Positions 23,912 to 37,572 of a DNA stretch of 64,000 nucleotides are shown in pieces (the stretch's first letter is position 1; the number at the start of each line of letters is the position of its first letter). This DNA comes from Rhyzopertha dominica (Eukaryota > Arthropoda > Insecta > Coleoptera > Bostrichidae): the NCBI GenBank assembly GCA_025024175.1, contig QCXZ01000003.1:53834023-53898022 (forward strand), read 5' to 3'. Position numbers and translations under genes: made by a program. The notes beneath the pieces are model-generated. The model was not told the origin of the DNA. It was given only the letters and a program-made list of their open reading frames with translations, and ran no database searches.

Positions 23912-24127
23912 CTGAGAGACCAATTTATAGTGCGCGCCAGAAAATAAGTCGCCCTTTACAAATGTAACATCGTCCACAATTTCAACAGAGCGAACTGCAG
24001 TTAACAAATTTGTTCGCCTCGCTAACCTGAAATTGCGACCATGAATAATAGCAGGCACGCTAATGATTTAAATATTTGGCGACAATAGTTGTCCCCACCA
24101 CGTCTGCCTTCTTTCCTGGCGAGCAAA
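23912..24127 (-). repeat. Dispersed repeat, copy B
   Basis: Reverse complement of copy A at 404-632, with scattered differences. It lies just outside the hAT-like element. Confidence 0.65.
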
Positions 24128-24649
24128 TTTCACTGTTTTGTAAGTGCGAAAAGATGTAGATAAAGCAGTTTGTGACGCATATCCTCACCTGGTAAAAAAT
24201 GCCGTCGTTATTTAAGTGACACTAAACCATTTACACATACACCTTACTGACCGGTTAATCACAAAAGCACTGGAAGAAAACATAAATCTCCAAGAAAACT
24301 AGTATTTCTTTCGACATGATAGAGCGTCTCTCCATTATCTTGTACGAGTACGTGTCTCCTAGTTACTCGTTTTCCCGGAAAATAGACAAGCGTTCGAATT
24401 ATAAAGAGTGAGGTGTTTTTTCAAAACCGCATTTGTTTTCCCTAAAACTGTTCTAAAAAAGAGATCAATATGGTTGAATAGACCATGAAAACAGGTCCAA
24501 ATATTGGGGTGACTCGACCCTTCATGCTATTTAATTTTTTCAAAGCTTTGAGTGCTAGAAAGATGTAGATTTAATAACCTTGAAAAATTTTAATCGGGAC
24601 AGCCGGTATGAATGAATGTCGGTTACTACGACGCGGCGCTTGAGTTCCT

Positions 24650-24715
24650 CCACGAATTCAGAGCTGTGGCAAATGGAATGACCGTTTTTAGACTAGATTA
24701 AAAGTCATTTCCGAG
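24650..24715 (-). repeat. Inverted partner of the repeat at 19,264
   Basis: The core of about 60 bp is nearly identical in reverse complement to 19,296-19,351. Confidence 0.7.
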
Positions 24716-24719
24716 TAGT

Positions 24720-27700
24720 GGGTCCCGCCGATGCTATTTCAGGATTTAACGTAAATAAATCTCGTCCGGAGCGGTCCTATACATCTAGTTTACGGAAAGT
24801 GGCAGTTTTTCTTTTTACACGGTCTGATTTTTCGATTTCGGAGAGAGTCCCAACCTATTTACTGCTGCGAACCTTTTAGGTAAACGATCAATCTACGGCA
24901 GTTTCCTGTTCTAAGGCGAATTACTGATTTATTCCACGATATGAGAACGAATGGCTCCCTTTATATGTTTGAATTTGAAGCGGGATTTTCGATGAATACG
25001 GAGAAAATGCCTCGGAGCTACGTCCATTTATCATATTGGTAACATTTCAGAATGAATAAATTTTACTGTAACTGATGTATGTTTACGGGAAACGCATCTA
25101 TAGCATTTGTAAATGTGAATGTGAACCGCATAAATGTTGTCGATATTGCACTAAAAAGCAGTGCCGGTAGCGACATGTGTAAAATAGTGCATTTGTCATT
25201 GATGCTGAATACATAATATACGAGTAGAGGTTGGTATTATTTACGAGAAAAGCTTACTACATCATATGTAGAAAACATATCATTTTTAATATTTCCTACC
25301 TTATGTTGCTGTAGCTAATATCCTTCTGATTGAACGATTAAACACTGCATCATGTATTATAGTTTGATTTGGTTTTACCAGCAAACCAGTAGGTATAAGA
25401 AAAATCCAGAACCAATCTATAATGTTTGTTTTTTAGGCTTTCCTAGATACGTGTTATTAAAATTTACAACAAAAGCGGATCTAACTTCTGTACAATCCAG
25501 ATATTCATATTGATGTATTTTAGCCATGTACTACATAATTAAAAAATTCTAGATAGAAAAGACTACAGAACCTGATAACGTATATCAAAGATATTGCAAT
25601 TTATTTTACCATTATCATAGGTATTATATTCATTTTCGGCTATTATAAGTTTATAGATCGATTTTACGGCAAATCTCAATGAACACAGGAATACAACCAG
25701 TATTCACTCCTGTGTATCCACAGTCAAATAAAAGTCACTATTCGACTAGTACTTAAAGCCCCCACTAATATTGGTGCGCCTTTTGTGCAGTTGCATATAC
25801 AAACAAAGGTTCCAATGCAAAAAAAATATATTTATATATTCGCACTAAAAACGTTTTAGGATTTACAGCTTTTAATGCTGAATTCCTTGGATTACATTTA
25901 AAATTTTCATAAACCCTAAAGTGAAAAGCGCAGGTAAGTCAAATATTACATCAGAGTTAGTCATTATTGGATGTAATATATATAATTTGTTTGTAATCAG
26001 CAGTAAAATAATATCGCAGTGGAGTGCAGCGAATTTGAAAAAGTCATATTGTTTCATGGGTTTATGATATAAAAAACAACTATTTTGTATTTTGTTGAAT
26101 TGGCGTAATGAGTTCTTTATTAGGTTTGCAAGACGATGTCCGTTGGCCAGTGGCGGGCAAGACCTAAATTTGGTGTGGGTAAGATAACATCTGCGAAGCC
26201 CTCTGATAGCGTAAGAGGACGGATTTTGACGATTATATTGTACAAAATATGAAACTGACAAACTTTTATTTATGAAGATGATTGTTCACAATAGCTAACA
26301 TTATTACATAATAACTAACAATTTTCCACTTTAGCGAGTGTTGAGTAGTTAATACAAATAAATACAGTTTGGCTGGTTCGTTACGTTTCGGCTTCAAGTT
26401 CCTGAATAAATTCAACGTCATTTTTTTTTGTTTATGTCGTGCATACAATAACCTTTATAAAGTAACGGTAAGTTTACCGTTTTGATATTGAATCATTGAT
26501 ATGTTTTTGGGCTTTATGTTGTTTTGCATTTCCAGTAATTAATTCTCGATACATCACCCATTATAAAATTGTTTTGTATAAAATGCTACATCAACTGTTT
26601 AAAGATTATTGTTTGTACGACACGCCGCGCCGGTGTGAACAAGATATCATTATGCCTTTGGATCAAAATTGCGCCAGGGGCAAAAGAGCTCATGTTCGAT
26701 TAGAACATTTCGATAAATGGCACAACTTCTTTGAAACACCTTGTATATTACATCATAATATAGGTTTGAGCAGCGGCGGATTTATCTAAAGGCGTATGAA
26801 ATGCGCACTTATGGCATCTTGATTAAATGGGGCCTCCAAATTTCAGAAGAGAAAAGTTTTGTTTTACAAATATTAAAATTACGGAGCATACGGTTTCCAA
26901 CTATCCATGTTATGTGTTTCTTGCTTTACTGTATCAGACAATGGCTAAAAACATTTTAACCTTACATAATCGAGACATCTGTTATTACGTGGCCACACAG
27001 CCGCGAAAAGCTCCATTTTAGTTTCATTTTTATAATTTGTATCTTTATTTTCCAAGTATTTAGCATTCGGCTGTCTGTTGAAGTCTTCGTCAGACTTCAT
27101 TGTTTGCGAGAGTTTAGCAAACAGACAAGTAATCTTTTTTGTACCTGTGCCGCGTATCGCGAGGATATGGTTGCTTAAATTATTTGCGTTGAGGAATGCA
27201 TTAATTTAGTTCAACATCTAAAACTGCGACTGCAAAATTTAATGCTTTGTGTCGTTAGACGTTAGTATAAGTTAGCCTTTAACTGGACAGCTCATTTAAG
27301 GGTAGGTAGTTTGGGAGAAGAGGAATAACGTACGTGTTATTAATTAACGTAATGAATTATTTTTGTCATTAACTATTATTTCGTTAATTATTCATTTTCA
27401 GCAATTACCAGACAAGTAAGTAAGTAGCTGTATACGTGCACGTACAAACATACACGTTATTTTTACTGCTGTAACCCGGCTGATTCATTCAGTATCGGTA
27501 GGTGTACTGTAATGAATGCCTCGCTTGACATCTGCCCTTCCATCCGATAACGCATTCGCCGGACGCATTAAGTAAGCGATTCAAGAACACTCAGATAGTA
27601 TCTCTTAACCAAATGAAACTATATAATGTGTAACTATGACGGATCCAGAATTAATACTGTATCCATCTAAATATTATTCCAATTACCGCATTGTACGTGA

Positions 27701-30700
27701 CCATTTTTGTAAAGATAGAATGGGTATATTAAGCTATCCTTAAAAGATTGATATATGCCATCACGGACTTTTTTGTAGATCTATAAAGCAGGAATATGTT
27801 GTATTAGGTATAGATGTAAGAACATTTTTTATTATTTACGATATAGTAGTGGATTGTAGTCTATTAATTATATTTATACATGCAATTTAAGTATTGGTGA
27901 TTAACAGCTTCTTTTATTAAATTATTATATAAATAAAGGCTATCATAGTTCAATAAGAGAACCATCTCTTCATATTTATCATCAGTTTTTCTTTCATGAA
28001 CCACATCATGTTGGGACAACACATGTAACGACATACCAAAAAATGCTGACAAATAACAATTATTTGTACCTGGTGCAAGGCCGATACTTACCTACTTTAC
28101 AGAACACATCATGCACTTGTTTTAATCGACACCAGTCCTAACTGGTTGGGTTCTGGTATCGCTGATGTGACAAGAAAATTTAATTTGCACCAGATGTCCA
28201 GCAAAATATTTACATACCTACACATTACCAAATCAAGGTTGCAAACGCAACTGTCAATTTTATTGACCAGAAGATTTGGGGGGTTATAATCTTGCAACTA
28301 ATTTCGGCTAGCTCAAGCGCGCCTTGTGAGATTATGGGAAAGCTCCAAGTTTGTATCTTGTTTTCGAATTTCCATACACAACAGGGCCGTAACTTAATGC
28401 CATTTATAAACGTCGTGCCTTTAAGAAATCGAATGAAAAACACCGTTTAGGGCTACATATTTCGTTTGATTTATCGCAGTGAGCAGAAAAGTGTTCGTCT
28501 TTGTGCGCCTGTCAACGGGAACAACGAGTAATTGATGTTGGTCACATACGTCAACGTCTTCGCTGAGGTAAGGTGAGATTTGGTATCTACAAAAAGGGGG
28601 ATATTTGTGTACGTGGTTGAGAATTGTCCAGATGGTGTTGCTATCCTAATAAGAATGTGTGCGTATTTTTAATACTATGTTATTATTAGCTAATAGCTAT
28701 TATACAATTACGTAGATAATTAAACTCAAAACGTAATACATAACATAATTTGTAATTTGTGTACCTTTTAAGCCTTTTATTACTGAAACATATAAGATTT
28801 ATTTTTATAACCTTTTGAATGGTCACTTTAATTTCTACTAGTGTTTACCTATGGATTATATATTGTATTGCGTGTATTATGCATTTAGTTTGGAGGTATA
28901 TGTTTCGAAGAAGAAAAATAAACTATATATGTACACGCATCGGAAAAGTGTAGGGAGATTTCCTAAAGGGAATAGTGCCTTCAACGATATATTCCACAGA
29001 ATATTTATAGGCAAGATTTATCTAGCGGATAATATTGTAATCAAATAAGGTAAATATCTTATATCTTACCATTTATAAACTTAAATTAATGACTAGCCTT
29101 GTGCTATAACATGTATGCAGGGCCCTCCACGCTCTTCGGTCTCTATCTCAAAAACAATTAAGCATATAAAAAATTGCTTGTGTCAAAATGTGTAGAGAAT
29201 TTAGTACTCTGCAACTTTTGTCGTTTATTGCATATGCAAATATTTAAAGCATAGGAAGCAAAGTATTTACAAAAAAAAAATATTTTTGCGACCTTTGACC
29301 TTGAATACTTTAAGACGCGCACACACATTTGGATTGCCAAAATAACGGTTTATACAACTTCATACCTTCTTATTTCTTTTACAAATATCCCTAGACCTTT
29401 CTTGAGAATGTATTTATTTAGTAATGTGGATTAGTTTTTTTATTCTAGCTTTGTTGTCGAAAGATTTCTTTTTGAAATTTGACTATAGCAAAATTCAATA
29501 CATTACTGCACTAGCAGATTGAAATTAACGCGTTTGCTAGCTGGAAATAGAATGACTTTGATTCGAGCTCAATATTTGATACTTTATTTGAGATCTTCGT
29601 CAGGGCTACTGCAATACAATGAAACTAAGAAATAATATACTTGGTACCATGAAACCTGTAATATTGAAACCGAAGGTAATTGTCGATTGTGATGCAATAG
29701 GGTATATATTTTAGGCAACTTAAATGAAAGATATCTTTATTGCGTTCATTTAGCAAATGTGAAAACAAATATCGCCATTGCATTTTGTAGCTTCAAGAAT
29801 TGGTGTAGCAGGAAAAGGTCGAATATTTATGGAAAAACTTTGACATATCTTTTGTAAACAGAAACCAAAAGCTCCAGCAATCCTATGGCCCTTATTGAAA
29901 TCGACGATTTTTCTCAAGATTTAAACGTTAAGCATTCTGGGAAATCGACAAAAGAGATTGGCATTTCTAACAAAGGACAATTTTTACAGGCTCTGCTTGA
30001 AGCTCAACACAAATTTTTTTTTTGACTTTAAAGTAAATTCGGTACATTACGAGTACACCCAATTTTGCGCTTTATCACGCTTTAACACCTTAAAGTTACA
30101 ATTTCAGCTAGTCCAAAAGCAGCAGTGATAAATTTTTAAAATAATCCTATGAGTAGTGGTACGTGTTACGCCACTGGTACATTGTAAGGGATATATGCGC
30201 CGAAGCTGCATCAGCTTCCCCGGTTTTATGTGAAACAGCCCTCCATAAAAGCCAAGTAGGTGTCATCGTCAGGAGGGGTAAAATACTGATACATTGTGTA
30301 AACTGCCTAAGCTTTTGTATATACTTGTGTTTGTTTTACATTTCCTGTGGCATCATGAGTATACATAGTCCTGTACTGTGGCCTCTGTTCAATTTGTGAC
30401 ATCATACACTTGGATGCCACAGCAAAATCCTATATTTAGTTGCTAAAGCAACGGCTAGCAATTTCGTACCCGTCGCATTTTGATTGTGGCGCCATTCCCT
30501 TTGGTCGGTAAAACAGATTTCTTTTACATACGGGTTTTTTTCAAAGATAAAGATTGTGTACAAAGATGTCACTATTAGGTACTTTTAATTATTGTCTTAA
30601 AACCGATAAGTGACATCTCTGTAACGTTGCGCCATCTACGTTACACAAATTGTAGACGACAACTAACATCGCCTAGCAACAACCGAACAGCTGCTGAGGT

Positions 30701-32379
30701 CACGCGGGAAGCTGAATAATAAAACAGATATTTAGAGCGGTGTCGTACTACTGAAGTTTCTGCGGGAAAGTTAAGCAAAACGGAGCGCTCTATTCTTATT
30801 TTGCTTTAGATGTTTATTATATCGCATTTTGAAAACAGCGTATTATACGATTAGTATTAATTATTATTATTATTTAGTCAAAACTTGTACAATATATAAG
30901 GTGTTTTAAACTGATCACGGTATTAGATATTTCCAAAAACCATAGTAATTCTGGAAAATTTCTATTTATTTTTAAAAGTTGGAAATATGTGGTTTTAAAT
31001 TATTAAAATTATTTTTTAATTTAGTTGCGCAAACCTTTTGTTTAAAAGACTTGTAGCCAATTTTTGTAAGCGCACCAATTAAAAATCTGTTAAAAAAATA
31101 AACAACGTCTTGGCAATTTATTTTAAATTACAGATGTGACTAAAGTTTGTATATTAAAGTTCTATAATAAAATCCAAAGTGGATTGTTCTCCTAGGTAAT
31201 GAAGTTCACACTTGCTTCCGGCACAAAGATAGTCTGTAGCTGAAATAATAATAACATTAACATTGGCAAAATATAAATGGAACGAAAGGAAGGCAAGGAC
31301 AGAATTAACGAGAGAAAATCTCCCAACTAAGAATACATAATTATAAATTTCTGAATTGTTCTACATCCCTCGGAAGTTTTTCTATGACAATCAAAAAGCG
31401 CTAATGTGTTTTAGTCCTATGATGCATTTACCTATGTCTAAGAGCAAAAAAGACTATACGTGCAATTAAAGACAATTAAATTTTCTTTAATAATAATGTT
31501 AGAACCGGATTTTGTATAACTATCTGTTTTACTTTCTGAGATATTTGATGTGCTTATAGAGTACCTACGCAAAATACGTTTATCAAAAGACTTTAGCGTA
31601 TCAAGCATTATACACAAATTAAAAATTACAGAAATGTTTGGCAGTGTTCTCAAAACCATTCTTTATTAACATGTCAACCTGATGTAGGCTCCAGTTGTAA
31701 TTAAACGTGATGCCATTCAGTCAGAAAACTTAAGTGCTTATGGTTACAGAAGACACATTTTATAAGTATATCTAGTAATTTATGTATGTTATTGCCCTTA
31801 GAAAATAGCTATCACTTGGCTTAACAAGATCTCTTAATAAAAATTCAGTCTAGTCTATAGAGCCCTATTTTAAATGCTTAAATTTAAATTAAAATATTGA
31901 TACTCTTCCTTAAATCAGAATGCTGTGAATCCAGTAATATTTGCAATCCACTATTACGACTAATCGGTCGGTCATTTTCTTCTAATCTATTTGTTTACAC
32001 AGTCGTGGTGTAAAGTACATTATTAAGAATTTTTGGTGACCAACTTGGTTTCACATAAGTGTCCTTTCTTTTAGTGACTCTACCAAGGAGCTATCAATAA
32101 TGTATTCAGTATTTTGATGGGGAACGTCGTTCTTTAAAATTTTCTTAAAATATACCATATCAAGTCTTGTTTTACATTCAGAGGCATTAGATGGTCATTT
32201 AGTGAATGATGTAGTCCCGCGTTCACAATTGCAGGTATAAATATACCATGATCACATCAAGTGTTTTCATGTTCGTGGACGTTTCTTATACATGATTTAA
32301 TTAATAGTATCCTCCTTATTCGAGCTAGAATTTTTCATTGAAGAAAGGTAAATAAAGGACGGTGATCTGAACGTACTGT
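24720..32379. other. Long gene-free stretch
   Basis: Mostly AT-rich. The longest frames (25,872-26,261 minus; 26,496-26,789 plus) show no domain, splice context or coding bias that I can defend. Small GC-richer pockets occur at about 24,600-25,060, 27,470-27,580, 28,250-28,600 and 30,470-30,780. No tRNA, tandem array or terminal repeats were recognised. Confidence 0.45.
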
Positions 32380-32389
32380 AAATCTTTTG

Positions 32390-33830
32390 CCTTTAATATA
32401 TGGACGAAAACAAAGTATTGCCCAATTAATGGCTGCTAATTCTTTTTCTACTGATAATTTATTAATTTCGTCTTTAGTGAAAGCACGAGAAGCAAAAGCT
32501 ATGGTAAATCGGAAACGTAATGTTCTTTGCTTAAAATTAATTAAATTACATTAAATAATTAAAATTATAAATTCGCGGTCAAACTGTGGATATTGTAAAA
32601 TTGGTGGGGCCGCTAATGCATTTTTCAGTTTCTCAAAAGCTCTTCTGCCCAACAAATTCTAAAATTTTTTCTCGTTAGGCGATTTAAGGCTACGGTATGA
32701 CTTGCAAAATTGGGAATGAATGTACGATAATAATTGCAACACGCTACAAACTTTTTTACTGCATCCGCATTATTTGGTTTTGTACAATTTTTAATTATTT
32801 CAATTTTTAATTCATAAAGTAGGATACATTTATCTGTTATACTATGTTCTAGGTAAGCTACTTCTTTTCGGAAAAATTGACACTTTTCTGGATTTAACTT
32901 AAAGCAGTATTTTCTACAAGTTTTGAACACTTTTCTAGGGTTTTTCAAATGGTGACTTTTTGAACATCCGATTACGATTAGGTCATCCATATAGGTACAT
33001 GAATTTCAGGAGATAATGCTGAAATTGCTAAATTCATCATTCGATGAAAACTATTGGCACTGATTGAAAGAAAAAGGAAGTCCCTTACATCTCAAAGTTC
33101 CAGAATCAACTGTGAGACCAGTGATGTCGCTCGAAGATTCTAGTCATAATCCAGAGATTAAATCGATAACTGAGAACAATTTTGCTCTGCCTAACTGATC
33201 TAATATATCTTCTNTCCTAGGTANGGCATAACGATCGGCTACCAGACTTTTATTAAAGTTTCTAAAATCTACTACAAGACGGCATTTTTTTCTTGTCATT
33301 TGTTGATTTTTTTCGGTACAAGAAGAATTGGAGAATTATAAGAACTGAAGGTTCGATTATATCTTTCTCTAACATGTCTTTTACTTCACTCTTTATTTAT
33401 GCTCTTTACGATTGAAGGGTTCTGTAATCTTTAGTAGGTATATATAGGTTGATTATTACTTAAATGTAATGTTTGCTGATAGAAGTTATTATGTGTAATA
33501 TGTCTTTAACGCAAAAATATCGGAAAACTCCTTGCAAAGTGCCTTAAGATCTTTAGAAACAAATAAAGGTATAATTTGAATCAGCTGATTCATCAGTTGA
33601 TTTACTCTATTTTCATTCTCATTTATTATGTTATAAATAAAATAAACATCTATGTTTTCAGTTTCTAATTTTAGATCCTTAATTGCTACATCATTAGGTG
33701 TCGTATTTAAAAATGAAACAAAGGCTCTTGACCCTAAAACTATAGTAAGTTGAGCGTAATAACATCTGCAATTTGCTGACTTTTTATTAAATAAAACCTA
33801 ATGCCATCATCTACTATTTAAAAGTTTGTG
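32390..33830 (-). pseudogene. Decayed Ty3/Gypsy pol (RT and RNase H)
   Basis: Minus-strand pieces occur in Gypsy order. They are MLEKDIIEPS and SPILLVPKK (about 33,310-33,370), RLVVDFRNFNKS (about 33,270), DILDQLG.AKLFSVIDL (about 33,170-33,220), and MDDLIVIGCS with KCQFFRKEVAYL and FVACCNYYRTFIPNFA (32,680-32,990). ALAAPPILQYP follows near 32,600, then an RNase H run FTKDEINKLSVEKELAAI and SDHRPLFTF (32,345-32,500). Frames shift repeatedly, stops occur and two bases are n (33,214, 33,224). I found neither LTRs nor integrase. It is unrelated to the intact element at 10 kb beyond superfamily. Confidence 0.8.
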
Positions 33831-35048
33831 TAATGAAATTACTGGAATTTAAATAAATTTTCGCTGTAGCTGCTATTTTTGAAATTACTGTTGCTTAAGT
33901 CTTAGAATGTTGCCAAACAATAGTAGTCAGCATTTCCAGTCATATAAAAGCTAAAGTTGCAAACAACAAACATAGAAGAAAATATCAAATACATAGAGTC
34001 AGATACTGTTAAATTTAAATTTTTTACTAAACAATAAAATAATTAGTTTTTTAAAACGGGTTTTCATCATTGAAAAACATATTTCGCGCGATAGCAAGTT
34101 GCTACGTCAATGACGTAATCGCTTCCTACTGGTTGGAACCGTAACCGTAATAGCGCGACCAGCAAACGAATCTGACAGAGGGCAGCGGGATGGCGGGAGT
34201 CGGGAGTGTGGAGATGGTCGGGGGTATTATACAGTTTACCAGTTTAGCAGTGAACTGTGATCATAGCAGTGGAATTTATATAATAACGCCAAGCAGAGAA
34301 ATAGAGAAAACGTCCTCGTGGTACGGAGTTTGTAGTATCTACCCTTCCTGGAAAACAGAAGTGTGAGGACGTCATGCAGAAGAATGATATTTTAAATCAC
34401 AGAAAATGGACAGATTTAAAATATTTTATAAAAAACCATTTATCTAAACTAACACGGAAATAAATATTTATTTTTAATATTTATTAGCTCTAATAAATGT
34501 TTAATGGGATATAGTGTGTTTTCTTATAAGGTATTACATTGTTGATATTACGTAATTTCATTTTGTATAATTCTAATCTGTAATTTCAGTTTAACGTAAC
34601 TATTAACCATATATCTTATCCCAGTCAAATTGTTTTCAAGAGCCCCCTACCGGAAAGTTTTATGATAGTTTTGATTTCATCCATTTTACATGTGTTATGG
34701 TGCTAAATCTAAAGCCTTTTTAACAAAATTTCGGGACAATACTGAAAAATATTCCTAAAAAAAGGGTAACAAAATCTCACATCTTAGCAGTTTTTTGCTT
34801 ATAACTCGGAAGAACTATCAATTTTTGTAAATACCATCCACATCTGATATGAAAATGCAAGACAATTCGTACAAATTTTATTACTTACCAATTAGGTAGC
34901 TTGGAAACAAGCTGATTGAACGTATGTGGTATGTCTCACTATTTATCAGAAAACTCTGAAGATCGTTTTGACCTCAAACGGTCATAGTCCTAGAGGTAAC
35001 AGCTTATACTAAACTTAAATATGCAGAATTTTGTTTACGTTGCCTTTT
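33831..35048. other. No gene seen
   Basis: AT-rich except a GC-richer pocket at 34,080-34,380 containing a CRE-like palindrome TGACGT. No frame of note. Confidence 0.45.
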
Positions 35049-36110
35049 TTACAGGGGTTGTAAAGTAGTGTAAAATTCTCTGGCCAGGATTTTGAGGGCC
35101 GACTTCATAGATTTGATAAAATCAAAGGCATGCTGGACATGGGAATTTCCATTTGCATATTTGCCAAAAGTATTTTCTGATGCTTTTTTAATTTCTAAAA
35201 GCTCTAAAAGGTTTAGTTTGTTTACCTTTCCTTTCACAATGTAAGACTTTGATGTCGTTTTCATCTAGGTAATGATTATCTTTTATGCAATGGCCGCAAA
35301 ACTTGTACATTTATTTGAATTTATATTCGCAACATGTCCTTTAATTCTATTTTTAATAGCTCTACCTGATTGTCCTATATATACTGCATCACACTCCATG
35401 CATTTTATTTGGTAAATACTGCTTTTGTTCCAACTACTGGATTTTGGTTAATGTTAACTAGAAGACCTCCCAAATTGTACATATTTACTTTAACTGCTTT
35501 TATTCTGAATCTATTCAGCCTATTTTTAACGCAAACACTATTACCTTTGACATAATTTATTGCGGCGAAAATATGTTCCTTATCATTTATGTTAGCATTG
35601 TACATTTATATTGCTTTTTTAGTATTTGGTCCACAATTTTTGTGTCATATCCATTGCTGAAGGCTATTTGCTTAATTTTTGTCAATTCTTTTTCAAAATC
35701 CTCTTTTTTAAGTGGTATATTTATTAATAGGTTTATTAAACTATAGAACACGGAATGCTTAATTTTATAATAATTGATTTAGGTAAGCTGAGACTATCAC
35801 ATCGGACTATGTTGGTTTTCTATAAATTTCAGTCAATTCTATTGTTCTTTACCGACACAGAAGTCCAGAAAATGAAGAACTCCATCCTTTTCTTTTTCTA
35901 CCATAAACTGAATCTTTTGTTTAGTGCATTTAAAAAAAATTCCAATTCCCTTCCAAATACAGAAAATATCGTTAACATATCTGGTCCAGAATAATACATT
36001 CTTGATAATTCCATTTTTCTTTGCTTGTTTCCAAGCTTCCGAATTGATTCAGAATGTTTAACAATGAATGCACCTTTGAAACCATTCAACGTATTAACTA
36101 CTTACGTTTT
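35049..36110 (-). pseudogene. Decayed Penelope-like element: RT with GIY-YIG endonuclease
   Basis: Minus-strand translation across frames gives RYVNDIFCIWKG (about 35,945-35,985) and KDGVLHFLDFCVGKEQ (about 35,840-35,890), matching the YxDD and FLD regions of Penelope-type reverse transcriptase. Next comes IYQIKCMECDAVYIGQSGR then KNRIKGHV (about 35,320-35,410), a GIY-YIG nuclease motif with its following arginine. Penelope-like elements join exactly these two domains. The first Asp of the catalytic pair reads Asn (YVND) and frames shift several times, so it is inactive. No terminal repeat was found. Confidence 0.8.
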
Positions 36111-36699
36111 TTGCATCGTTCAGGCTTAAGCACTGGTTTATAATTGATGTAATTCTGTTGTCTTCAGAAAAAACCACTCTTTCTATTTCAAAAGTAATTT
36201 ATCATTACTGGCTGTCAGTTAGTGTATTATTCTCATTTCTGTGCACATACTTTATTCAGATACTATATGTAAAGTACAGGGCATTTTTTTCAAAAATACA
36301 CAATATTCAATTTATTTAATGGTCCGAAATTGTACAAATTGTTACAGTAAATTTGAAATTTTAACGAAAAAAACATGAAAAATTATATTACATTATTTTA
36401 TGAGCAATGATAATATATATGAGGCGTAGTAGTGTAGATGGTCCTGATTAGGTTCTTCGAAGGTGGTAGATCCTGTAAGGGTTTGAATTTTATCATCGGC
36501 GTTGGGTCTCGTTCATCTGGAATTTAAAAAAAAAAATAGTGAAAAACAACTTGCGATAATATCTCAAAGGAGGTTGAATGATTACGAAAATCATTGCGAT
36601 ATTATACATACCTTCAGCATCGTGAATCATCTCTTCGGTCTGTTATCAGTCCCTTTCTTCGGTATCTTTTTCGTCCATGTCAATGCTGCCTTTCGCAGG
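36111..36699. other. No gene seen
   Basis: AT-rich sequence between the Penelope-like relic and the cysteine-rich relic. The nearest part (to about 36,220) may be the degraded upstream end of the Penelope-like element. Confidence 0.4.
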
Positions 36700-37190
36700 G
36701 TTCACCTTATCACTCAGCCCTTCACACAACGTGCAGATTGGAGAGCAATGGAAGCCTGCCTTCCTACATCCACAATTGTGTAGTGTTTAACACTAACACG
36801 AGATCACTCATTTTTTTCCTGCCTCACTTATTCAGGATTTTATGCTGTTCGTTGAGTGTAACCACTGCTACGTTTTTTCTGCGAAAATGTTGTGCACCAC
36901 TTTCGGTGGGGAGTAGCGAGGCTATGTTGGTTTTAATTTTTGTGCAATGCCAGTTACAGTTTGACCTGTATTTCAAGTCGTTCAGGTTAATTTAATGCCC
37001 TTTTCCATACAAAGCCATGAAAAAGACGTTTCATGCTTCGGCAAAGTCGTCATGGTGTGCGTGAGGGCTTTTGAAAGAATAAGTGACTGGCTGCAAGTCA
37101 TTCTTGTTTTGTAGGACTTTGAAGAATTTCAGTCTCCCCTGATTTAACAAAGCAGAAATGATGTCACAAGCATTCATCACGTGCAGGAAC
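36700..37190 (-). pseudogene. Second relic of the unnamed cysteine-rich family
   Basis: The minus strand reads FLHVMNACDIISALLNQGRL then KFFKVLQNK (37,091-37,190). FFMALYGKG and LNDLKYRSNCNW follow, then ASLLPTESGAQHFRRKN (about 36,880-37,030) and NCGCRKAGFHCSPICTLCEG (36,719-36,777). The blocks are in the order I recall from uncharacterised, multicopy insect proteins (FLHA..GCDT.SAL..QGK, LPPT..AA..H, CxCRKAGxxC..C..C.G). Stops and frame changes separate them. The block similarity and order support one family with the 7.7-kb relic. The function is unknown to me. Confidence 0.55.
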
Positions 37191-37572
37191 AATATATGGT
37201 TTCTTAAGGTTTTTTCAGTGGTAATGAGGGTTGTAGAAAGTTTAAAACATCTTTCCTTTTCACGGCTTCAAAAAAAGACATTCTTCATATCGGGGCTAAA
37301 CAGGCGTGTGGAAAAGCTTTGCACAAGCCGAATTTGGTTCCTTTCTTCACATCATGTTTATCGAGAACTGAGAGAGTTAAATTCGTAAGGCAAAAATTTT
37401 CGCAGCTCTTGATTGATGTTTCACCACGGTCATTCGATGGAAGAATGTGGTTGTGCCAACGGGNACAGCTCTATGTTCTATCCCAATAAAGATGTTCATC
37501 ATCGCAGGGGCTGCACTCATTCACTTAACGCATTGTATACCTTTTATTTTTTACGCATAGACTTTCTTACCT

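Noticed and set aside
25872..26261. Minus-strand frame of 129 codons as a gene
   Set aside because: No motif and no coding bias I can see; nearby CAGTGGCGGG looked like a transposon end but had no matching partner.
26496..26789. Plus-strand frame of 97 codons as a host exon
   Set aside because: No domain, no flanking splice signals that fit, and composition like the surrounding intergenic DNA.
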